From a virus, in IMG/VR virus record IMGVR_UViG_3300036978_000532, positions 1 through 35,879 of that record: a stretch of 35,879 nt of DNA. The stretch is one strand, 5' to 3'. The notes beneath the pieces are model-generated. The model did no database searches and was not told the origin of the DNA. It was given only the letters and a program-made list of their open reading frames with translations. Positions within the stretch are counted from its first letter, which is position 1; each line of letters starts with the position of its first letter. This document shows, in pieces, positions 30,486 to 35,879 of this stretch. The position numbers and the translations under genes were made by a program.

Positions 30486-30749
30486 TTAGATTTCAGTGCA
30501 TCCCGAAAGATCAATTTTTCTATCTGCGCGCATTGTGGATGCGCAAAGTGAGAGGAACCTTTTGCGTGTTAAAGCTGGTGTTCCCTGTGGATGGGCTACC
30601 CATAAACTGCGACCTGTTGTTTTAACAAATCGAGAAGGTTTCCCGCCTCCACATTTTACCCATTGTCCGCATTGAAGTTTAATTTGACCGTTCAAAACAG
30701 CGGATTGAATTGAAGGATTCCAGAGATCAAGTGTTGGGAGATATTTCAT
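30486..30749 (-). CDS. Hypothetical protein (87 aa)
   Basis: This 87-aa basic protein (MKYLPTLDLWNPSIQSAVLN) has GQIKLQCGQWVKCGGGKPSR and HPQGTPALTRKRFLSLC. The Q-C-G-Q-W-V-K-C-G and K-P-S-R-F segments recur in small phage/plasmid proteins near DUF932 genes. Function unknown. First gene behind promoter copy 2. Confidence 0.65.
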   Translation of the reverse strand: MKYLPTLDLWNPSIQSAVLNGQIKLQCGQWVKCGGGKPSRFVKTTGRSLWVAHPQGTPALTRKRFLSLCASTMRADRKIDLSGCTEI

Positions 30750-30775
30750 TTTATTTTTTATTTGAGGTTTCTATC

Positions 30776-30797
30776 ATCAGGGGTTATCCCTTCTGAT
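30776..30797 (-). promoter_or_regulatory. 5'-leader hairpin, module copy 2
   Basis: On the coding strand ATCAG-AA-GGG-ATAA-CCC-CTGAT forms a 5-bp outer and 3-bp inner stem with an AA bulge. It begins about 7 bases after the -10. The outer pairs match copy 1 in part and differ from copy 3 in both strands. Confidence 0.68.
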
Positions 30798-30803
30798 ATT
30801 TCT

Positions 30804-30831
30804 AATCTAATCCAAAATTGATTTTTGTAAA
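30804..30831 (-). promoter_or_regulatory. Repeated phage promoter, copy 2 (TTTACA - 16 - TAGATT)
   Basis: TTTACA at 30826-30831 and TAGATT (followed by AG) at 30804-30809 with 16 bases between. It lies in the 91-base gap before the 87-aa gene, just after the glycosylase-like gene's stop. Confidence 0.72.
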
Positions 30832-30840
30832 TAATTTTTT

Positions 30841-31254
30841 TCAGAAAGTTTTAGGCCAAATGTAAGGCAGATTAGGATCAATATTTGGAAAATGCTTTGA
30901 ATAATACAAAGAATCTTTTCTCAGCAGATTGCTCTGATGCGAAATTGAAAGTTCTTCGGTTAACCAATTTGGCTTTTCGCATTTTCTGAAGTATTCTGCT
31001 TCTGATTGAAACCGATTAAGCATTGTGTCTTTATACCCCCTGCGGATCCACTCTTTACAAATAGCTATTCCATATTCGCACAATTGATATTCGTATCCGC
31101 TCCACATTTTAGTTGCTGGATGATTGCGCCATCCTGAACCTTTGGTTAATGCAGTAAGTATTTGCCAAGCTTCTACTCGTTGCTTACCGAGCCTGCGATA
31201 ATCTAAAACTGCCGCAGATTTTGAAAATGATTTGAATGGTAGAAAAGTTTGCAT
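30841..31254 (-). CDS. Pyrimidine-dimer DNA glycosylase-like protein (Pyr_excise/MSMEG_6728 type)
   Basis: This 137-aa protein begins MQTFLPFKSFSKSAAVLDYR and has RLGKQRVEA (21-29), GWRNHPATKMW (41-51) and CKEWIRRGYKDT (66-77). These match the family related to T4 endonuclease V (DenV). T4 DenV cuts at pyrimidine dimers using its N-terminal Thr; this subgroup has Q2-T3 instead, so catalysis is unproven. It may repair phage DNA or act on modified bases. Confidence 0.78.
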   Translation of the reverse strand: MQTFLPFKSFSKSAAVLDYRRLGKQRVEAWQILTALTKGSGWRNHPATKMWSGYEYQLCEYGIAICKEWIRRGYKDTMLNRFQSEAEYFRKCEKPNWLTEELSISHQSNLLRKDSLYYSKHFPNIDPNLPYIWPKTF

Positions 31255-31255
31255 T

Positions 31256-31474
31256 TTAGTAAATTGCTAATGCCGCTTTTGCTTCCTCGTCGGAAAGTAT
31301 GATGTCGGTCCCACAATCAAGATAGGCATGGCGACCTGTTGATGGTTGCCAGCAGTAAAGTAAAACTTTACCACTGCGTGATTTGAATGGAGTTTCAGTC
31401 CCGCCGCAAGCAGGAACCCAATGTCCTTGTTCAGCTTTTTTTGCAAGCTTGTCGATAAGTTGATCGATGTTCAT
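31256..31474 (-). CDS. Small hypothetical protein (72 aa)
   Basis: An N-terminal helix (MNIDQLIDKLAKKAEQGHWV) is followed by a beta part with ACGGTETPFKSRSGKVLLYC and LDCGTDIILSDEEA. Cys and Gly spacing hints at a small beta fold. It lies one base from the glycosylase-like gene and after a terminator. Function unknown. Confidence 0.65.
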   Translation of the reverse strand: MNIDQLIDKLAKKAEQGHWVPACGGTETPFKSRSGKVLLYCWQPSTGRHAYLDCGTDIILSDEEAKAALAIY

Positions 31475-31481
31475 ATAGTAT

Positions 31482-31513
31482 TTAAAAAGCCAGAGGGATT
31501 GAACCTCTGGCTG
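31482..31513 (-). terminator. Intrinsic terminator between 131-aa and 72-aa genes
   Basis: On the coding strand AGCCAGAGG (31512-31504) pairs with CCTCTGGCT (31496-31488), followed by TTTTTAAA. This is a standard intrinsic terminator just after the 131-aa gene behind promoter copy 3. Partial read-through would be needed to express the following genes, or another promoter. Confidence 0.85.
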
Positions 31514-31520
31514 ATTTTAA

Positions 31521-31916
31521 TTAGGCAACAAGGATTTGAATATTTGAAGCGGCGTTACCTTTTTGAACTTCCCGAATCTTTTTGCGTTCAGCTCCGTTTT
31601 TAGGAACACATCCAGCAAATTGAAGTAATTCCATAGTGCTTGCTATGAATCCCCAAAATTGAAATGGCCCATCATGAAGGCAAGAAACAAAAGGTGTAAA
31701 CTCATGGAGCAAAGCAATGTCCGCTTGATAGACATAGCGGACTTTACCATCTTCACAAACAAATGCATCTGTTACACCGCGATCTCGGTTGAATCCTGTG
31801 TCGGAATTTTTGATTGATTGTTTAGCAGATTGCTCGTTGTAGCTGAGGTCGATGTTTGCGGATGCAACTGCTTCGGCAAGTGTATTGTGGCGGCTGATGA
31901 TTTTGATTGATTTCAT
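31521..31916 (-). CDS. Hypothetical protein (131 aa), first gene behind promoter copy 3
   Basis: This 131-aa soluble protein (MKSIKIISRHNTLAEAVASA) has a helical N-part, a central VTDAFVCEDGKVRYVYQADI and a C-terminal basic helix. It is insulated by a promoter upstream and a terminator downstream, so it is a single-gene unit. This suggests strong or early expression, as for host-takeover proteins. No family recognised. Confidence 0.65.
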   Translation of the reverse strand: MKSIKIISRHNTLAEAVASANIDLSYNEQSAKQSIKNSDTGFNRDRGVTDAFVCEDGKVRYVYQADIALLHEFTPFVSCLHDGPFQFWGFIASTMELLQFAGCVPKNGAERKKIREVQKGNAASNIQILVA

Positions 31917-31943
31917 TTTTCTATTTCTATTTTAGGTTTTTTC

Positions 31944-31966
31944 TCGTCGGGATTCATTCCCTTCGA
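31944..31966 (-). promoter_or_regulatory. 5'-leader hairpin, module copy 3
   Basis: On the coding strand TCG-AA-GGGA-ATGAA-TCCC-GA-CGA forms a 3-bp outer and 4-bp inner stem with a 2x2 internal loop. Compared with copies 1 and 2 the outer bases differ on both sides yet still pair, supporting an RNA structure. Confidence 0.68.
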
Positions 31967-31973
31967 TGTTGCT

Positions 31974-32001
31974 AATTTATCAAGATGTTGATTCTTGTAA
32001 A
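31974..32001 (-). promoter_or_regulatory. Repeated phage promoter, copy 3 (TTTACA - 16 - TAAATT)
   Basis: TTTACA at 31996-32001 and TAAATT (followed by AG) at 31974-31979 with 16 bases between. It lies in the 104-base gap after the large terminase stop and drives the 131-aa gene. Confidence 0.72.
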
Positions 32002-32020
32002 TATATTTTTTCAAAAAAAA

Positions 32021-33751
32021 TCATTCCGATCCAATCGGTAAAACTCCCGCCAACATCGCAGATGCTATTGCAATACATTCACAATCCCAAAGATGGTTTG
32101 GCCTTCCACCAATCCGAATCCATCGCTGTTCAACTTGTTTTGTTTTTGCATTAACAATATCCTTCTTCATTTCCGACAACATTTGTTTTCGATAATTGTC
32201 AGAAACATCTCTCGGCACTTCCCATTTTAAATTTGTATCAGGTTGTCGAAGTGAAGCTAATTTGTCTTTTACTTTTTCGTTACTATAAAAAAAGTAACCG
32301 CATTTCAATCCATCCGATCCCGCTTGTGCGCCTTCAATTTTAGAAACAAATCTTCTAACTCTTCGACCTGCCTCCATGTGGTAAAATCCATCTTGCCCCG
32401 AACCATGCGATGCCGTCCATCCTCGCCGCGCACATTGTTCATAAACTAACGGCGTGTCGTAACCGGCATCCACAACAACGCATCTTGGCTGAACTTCAAA
32501 TTGTGATTGAATTGCATCAATAGTTTCCCAAGTGAGCGGACGCGATTCATGCAACAACATAGAGGATCCATCAATCCGAAACGCCCTGACGATGCACCAA
32601 AAATGGTCACGCTGTTTATCTACGCACAAGAATCTGCGATGCTCGTTATCTATTTTTTGGCCTTCTAAAAATTCTGATTTGGAAAAATCGCCAACAGAAA
32701 TTTCCGGCAAGTCACTTGTAATTTCATTCTGCCAAGTTTGTGCCTTTCGTTTCTGAACAAATTGTTTTAACGGTTCGATGTTCCCACTATTTTTAGCATC
32801 ATTTGCTTCAATCCATTCCTTAACAATCGTGAACCACGGAATCCACCAAACTCCATAAGCAGGATATTCGTAAGATTTGTGTCCACGAACTGGATGCGGA
32901 TTCAATTGTTTGTAGCTTGATCGTGAAGATAAATCCCTGCGAACAGCGGCGGTATCTGGATATTCATGTTTGCAATGTTCACAAACCATTCTAATTGAAT
33001 CTTGCACCTTGTCCCAAAATACATTTCCCCTTTCGTCTCGTTCAGCAACATATTGTATTGAATCAAACAGGTATCGTTGCCATTTTTTGCATTGCGGACA
33101 TTCCCATCCCCAAACTTCTCTTGTTCCACTTTCCCACTCAACATCTGCTTCATGCCCTGCATCCCAACCCTGTGAAACAAGAATTGTTTTACGATTCCAT
33201 CTATCGTGATGACGAGCCTTTAATTCTTTAATCATTCCCCCCCTCCACCTCCAAACTTCATCACCGATACAATACCGCATCGATTTTTCTTGTAGGTTAG
33301 TCATATTTGCACCACCAGCAAACATAACCATGTGAGGAAATAAAATTGTAGTTTTACGCATCGCGTGGCGGTCTTGCGGGAACAATTCTTTTACTGGTTG
33401 GCATTCATTAAAGATTGGAAGCAATCTACTTTCTGTCCAATCTTTTACCATGTCATCAGTTTGCCCTACAAATAATGTTGGACCTGACTTCTGCGCGATA
33501 ATAAAACACGCAATCGTTTCCATCATTGTTGTCTTCCCGCCACCAGTCGGAGCACGAAGAAAGATTTGCGTTGTCTCATCATCACTTGCCGCAAGTAATG
33601 GATCATTCAGCCATGGCGCAACGCTCGGATCAAATTTGCTCGCACGATCAGAATTTGGAAAGTTTACATTTTCAGCCGCCCAATCTAAAATTGTCCCTGA
33701 ATACGCAAGCTTGATCCCTGCCGCAATGCCTTCCAATAATGGATTGATCAT
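32021..33751 (-). CDS. Terminase large subunit, GpA family (576 aa)
   Basis: This 576-aa protein begins with LDWAAENVNFPNSDRASKF and has Walker A APTGGGKT (67-74), ATPase region YCIGDEVWRWRGG and a Cys-rich middle (WECPQCKKW, CEHCKHEYP). The nuclease half includes RFLCVDKQRDHFW and CVVVDAGYD, and the end has HLWDCECIAIASA. This is the GpA family (as lambda gpA, 641 aa). It cuts concatemers at cos or pac and pumps DNA into the prohead. It overlaps the small subunit by four bases. Confidence 0.92.
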   Translation of the reverse strand: MINPLLEGIAAGIKLAYSGTILDWAAENVNFPNSDRASKFDPSVAPWLNDPLLAASDDETTQIFLRAPTGGGKTTMMETIACFIIAQKSGPTLFVGQTDDMVKDWTESRLLPIFNECQPVKELFPQDRHAMRKTTILFPHMVMFAGGANMTNLQEKSMRYCIGDEVWRWRGGMIKELKARHHDRWNRKTILVSQGWDAGHEADVEWESGTREVWGWECPQCKKWQRYLFDSIQYVAERDERGNVFWDKVQDSIRMVCEHCKHEYPDTAAVRRDLSSRSSYKQLNPHPVRGHKSYEYPAYGVWWIPWFTIVKEWIEANDAKNSGNIEPLKQFVQKRKAQTWQNEITSDLPEISVGDFSKSEFLEGQKIDNEHRRFLCVDKQRDHFWCIVRAFRIDGSSMLLHESRPLTWETIDAIQSQFEVQPRCVVVDAGYDTPLVYEQCARRGWTASHGSGQDGFYHMEAGRRVRRFVSKIEGAQAGSDGLKCGYFFYSNEKVKDKLASLRQPDTNLKWEVPRDVSDNYRKQMLSEMKKDIVNAKTKQVEQRWIRIGGRPNHLWDCECIAIASAMLAGVLPIGSE

Positions 33752-34341
33752 GCTTTCAAAAGTTCTCCCTGCATTTCACCTAAGATGCCCTGCACCCGAT
33801 CATTTAGTTTCTTCCTCAACTCTACTTCTCCCAATCCTGCCAATGCTCCACTGGCATCATTCACAAGAGCAGAAAGTTTTGCTGAAAGGATAGCACCAAA
33901 CCTAATTCCAGCTTCTCGCACTTCCAGATTTTTTACATACTCACCGCGATCAATTGCAAGTGCATATTCAATCCGCTCACATTCAAGAATTGTTTTACGC
34001 AATCTTGCTTCATTCAATCCTTTGGGAGCATCCTTTCCACGCCCATTCTGTTCAAGAAAGTTTTTGCGCCATGCTTCAGCCGCTTCCATTGATGTCATTG
34101 GCATTCCTGCCTTTACCATCTTGTGAACATTAGGTTGTGTCATGCCCCAGGCTTTTGCAACATCCCTTTGCGTTAATTTTTTATCGCTATTATCTTTTCC
34201 TGCGGCATAATCATCAATGATTGCGCTTTCTCTTGCAGTTAAAGTTTTCCCGCTTTTTAATTTTTGAAGGATATTTTTAACTTCAGCATCCCTAATCTTC
34301 TTTTGAAGATCATTTGAAGATGGATTGTCTTTTTTTGCCAT
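33748..34341 (-). CDS. Terminase small subunit, Nu1-like (197 aa)
   Basis: An HTH lies at about residues 56-80 (TQRDVAKAWGMTQPNVHKMV) and a helical part with LRKTILECERIEYALAIDRG follows. The rest is helical (LSALVNDASGALAGLGEVEL), for oligomerisation and contact with the large subunit. It recognises the packaging site. It is coupled to the TAGT gene upstream by TAATG and to the large subunit downstream. Confidence 0.82.
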   Translation of the reverse strand: MAKKDNPSSNDLQKKIRDAEVKNILQKLKSGKTLTARESAIIDDYAAGKDNSDKKLTQRDVAKAWGMTQPNVHKMVKAGMPMTSMEAAEAWRKNFLEQNGRGKDAPKGLNEARLRKTILECERIEYALAIDRGEYVKNLEVREAGIRFGAILSAKLSALVNDASGALAGLGEVELRKKLNDRVQGILGEMQGELLKA

Positions 34342-35180
34342 TATTTTTTAGGCTTTAAAGCCATTCCGTAATTGTTTATTCCAGCAGGAATTTCTATTCC
34401 TGTTTTTTTCAATAAAATATTTTTTCTAAATCTTGAGTAGTTCACATGATGTTGCCAGCGACCCCACTTATGAACAATTGTAGTAACATCTGGATGTTGT
34501 CTTTGCAAATGTTTTGCCATTTCCAAACGGCCATCAAAATTTGCATCTTGCTTGTAAAGTTGATCTGTATTGCCGCCCTTCATTGTCATCGTTGCTCTTT
34601 TCCTGCAAACAAATGCCTGCATCAAAATCGTGCACCATTTATCTTTTAATGCACGAAGAGATAAGTCGGTATCTTCATTATAGCGACCACGCCACCTGTA
34701 AGGAATGTCGTTCCGAATTAAAATACAGGAATAGATTCTTGTATTTAGAACAAATGGTTTAGCTTTTGCCCTTGCTGGAACAAACATTTCATATTGCAAA
34801 CCGGCGATTGCAACATTGCTATATCGCAAAACAAAATCTTCAGTCGCCTTAAAACAAATACCATTTGAAACCTTTGTTTTTTTATTGAGATGAAGTCGAG
34901 AAAATGCCGCGATATTGTCATCAAGAATCCAATGCCATAAATGCCCCTCACTCATTGAATGTTCCCATACAAAATTTCGAGAAGGAATGGATCCCTGCCC
35001 TAAATTACTAAATGGAGTGACCAATATCTTTTGAGGGTCAATGACGGATGAATACTTCTTGAACTCTTGAGGTTCAATGACGATCCGATATGGAACATTC
35101 ATTTCCTCAAGAGCTTTAGAAGTCAGCCGACTTTCCCATCTACCCTTTGATATGATATAAACAGGAAATTGCGGATTCAT
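34341..35180 (-). CDS. TET-associated-type glycosyltransferase (TAGT), copy 2
   Basis: This 279-aa protein has PVYIISKGR (6-14), EPQEF (36-40), HWILDDN (83-89) and NEDTD (168-172), in the same register as the copy at 6.2 kb. The ParB-like gene directly upstream (TAATG overlap) is a known partner of TAGTs in phage DNA-modification neighbourhoods. It probably adds sugar to modified DNA bases. The substrate base and sugar donor cannot be read from sequence. Confidence 0.78.
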   Translation of the reverse strand: MNPQFPVYIISKGRWESRLTSKALEEMNVPYRIVIEPQEFKKYSSVIDPQKILVTPFSNLGQGSIPSRNFVWEHSMSEGHLWHWILDDNIAAFSRLHLNKKTKVSNGICFKATEDFVLRYSNVAIAGLQYEMFVPARAKAKPFVLNTRIYSCILIRNDIPYRWRGRYNEDTDLSLRALKDKWCTILMQAFVCRKRATMTMKGGNTDQLYKQDANFDGRLEMAKHLQRQHPDVTTIVHKWGRWQHHVNYSRFRKNILLKKTGIEIPAGINNYGMALKPKK

Positions 35181-35815
35181 TACTCTTCTTGATTTGTATC
35201 ATAAACAAAATCCCTATTGTTTTGGTCTTGATCCTGTTTAGGAAACCAAATTGATTTTGTGTTTTCAGTCAATTCTTGACCGATGACTTTTGAAAATTTT
35301 TCAAAATCATAATTGTTTTCAAAACGAACGATAATTTCTCTAAATGCAGATTTAGCCTCTTGTTCAAATTCTGGCATCCCCTGCCATTCAGCAGTTGGAT
35401 CGGTGACTGGTTCTGGCGGATTAAGGATCGATTCAATCTGGTTGGCGTCTAATCCAATCAAATCCAAATCAAAATCAACCTCCCGCAACTCTCCAATTTC
35501 GAGTGCCAACATTTCCTCATCCCATCCACCTCCGATTTCAGAAAGTTTATTGTCTGCAAGAATGTATGCTCGCCTTTGAATATCCGTAAGGTGTCCCAAA
35601 CGAATGCAAGGAACTTCATCCAATTCTAGTTTTTGTGCCGCCATCACACGACCATGCCCCGCAATGATGCCGTTATCTTTATCGATCAAAACTGGATTGT
35701 TAAATCCAAATTCTCGGATCGATCCTGCAAGTTTTGCAACTTGGTTGTCATCATGCTTTTTAGCGTTTCGTGCGTATGGTATCAGCTTGGCTGTTTTTAT
35801 TTTTTCTATCTTCAT
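35180..35815 (-). CDS. ParB-like nuclease-domain protein (211 aa)
   Basis: Residues 1-100 match the ParB N-terminal fold: LIPYARNAKKHDDNQVAKLA, AGHGR (52-56) and DIQRRAYILADNKLSE. The C-terminal third (about 140-195), with W-x-G-M-P-E-F and T-x-N-T-K-S-I-W-F-P, is a unit often seen on phage ParB-like proteins. It likely guides the neighbouring modification enzyme to DNA, or acts as a ParB-type nuclease or CTPase. Confidence 0.82.
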   Translation of the reverse strand: MKIEKIKTAKLIPYARNAKKHDDNQVAKLAGSIREFGFNNPVLIDKDNGIIAGHGRVMAAQKLELDEVPCIRLGHLTDIQRRAYILADNKLSEIGGGWDEEMLALEIGELREVDFDLDLIGLDANQIESILNPPEPVTDPTAEWQGMPEFEQEAKSAFREIIVRFENNYDFEKFSKVIGQELTENTKSIWFPKQDQDQNNRDFVYDTNQEE

Positions 35816-35853
35816 AAATTTTTTTGATAACCGAAATTTAGAACATTATTCAT
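35812..35853 (-). CDS. Possible 13-aa leader peptide upstream of ParB-like gene
   Basis: The frame MNNVLNFGYQKNL runs from ATG 35851-35853 to TGA 35812-35814 and overlaps the ParB ATG by ATGA. Such coupling is common in this genome, but the frame is very short, so this is weak. Confidence 0.25.
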   Translation of the reverse strand: MNNVLNFGYQKNL

Positions 35854-35867
35854 AATCCTGTTAACCG

Positions 35868-35877
35868 AGTCTGGTTG
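35868..35877. repeat. Right copy of 10-bp terminal direct repeat
   Basis: AGTCTGGTTG matches bases 1-10. Two further bases (CC) follow to the window end. See the left copy. Confidence 0.45.
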
Positions 35878-35879
35878 CC

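Noticed and set aside
31521-31916. 131-aa protein as the missing oxygenase for base modification
   Set aside because: No H-x-D...H iron-binding pattern of TET/JBP dioxygenases is visible, and it is too short for that fold.
1-35879. CRISPR arrays, tRNA or rRNA genes, insertion sequences
   Set aside because: No regularly spaced repeats, no cloverleaf with CCA-end pattern and no transposase-like gene were seen on either strand by reading. A dedicated tRNA scan was not possible here.
1-35879. Temperate lifestyle genes (integrase, excisionase, CI-like repressor)
   Set aside because: None of the proteins shows a tyrosine or serine recombinase catalytic pattern. The HTH protein at 594-1028 is not enough to claim a repressor.

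Overview
This window is essentially a whole tailed-phage genome of about 35.9 kb. It carries a GpA-type terminase, lambda-type portal, gpW-like connector, capsid, tape measure, a tail chaperone with a frameshift signal, lysis genes, and a DnaB replication/recombination module. Every gene I can support lies on the minus strand, so transcription runs from high to low coordinates. There is a tape measure but no sheath or baseplate set, which suggests a siphovirus. No integrase, CI-type repressor, tRNA or CRISPR array was seen, so lysogeny is not supported. The window is AT-rich. Most start codons lack a Shine-Dalgarno (SD) sequence and instead follow an A-rich leader, which suggests a host with weak SD use such as the Bacteroidetes or Verrucomicrobia side of the tree. 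The M15 endolysin and small lipoprotein fit a Gram-negative host. The host assignment is inference. Ten bases are shared by the two ends (1-10 and 35868-35877), so this may be a complete cos-type or circularised genome.

Layout in the direction of transcription: (1) 35.8-34.3 kb: ParB-like protein and a TET-associated-type glycosyltransferase (TAGT). (2) 34.3-32.0 kb: small and large terminase. (3) 31.9-28.3 kb: a non-structural cassette that splits terminase from portal. It includes DUF932, a pyrimidine-dimer-glycosylase-like protein, a zinc finger and a basic DNA-binding candidate. (4) 28.2-23.8 kb: gpW-like, portal, protease/scaffold, decoration, major capsid protein, then a strong terminator. 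(5) 23.7-20.8 kb: three glycosyltransferase-like genes inside the structural region. (6) 20.7-9.6 kb: connector, glycine-rich fibre, tail completion, tail tube, tail chaperones G and GT, tape measure, tail tip. (7) 9.6-8.4 kb: two holin-like proteins, a lipoprotein and an M15 endopeptidase. (8) 8.3-6.2 kb: small genes, a RuvC-like nuclease and a second TAGT. (9) 6.1-0.1 kb: RecA-like ATPase, PD-(D/E)XK nuclease, SSB-like DUF669, DnaB helicase, an NrdR-type zinc ribbon and HTH proteins.

The most notable signals are these. A repeated regulatory module has TTTACA, exactly 16 bases, TAGATT or TAAATT, a hairpin starting near +1, then an A-rich leader. It occurs three times with paired differences in the stem, plus one diverged copy. 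A canonical GGGAAAC slippery site lies 5 nt upstream of a perfect 9-bp stem and makes a G-T tail chaperone fusion. Two TAGT paralogues and a ParB-like protein imply DNA-base glycosylation, with no TET/JBP oxygenase in view. An H-type pseudoknot can be drawn after the tail-tube gene. Ten genes of 35-57 codons, easily missed by length cut-offs, complete the overlapping gene chains.
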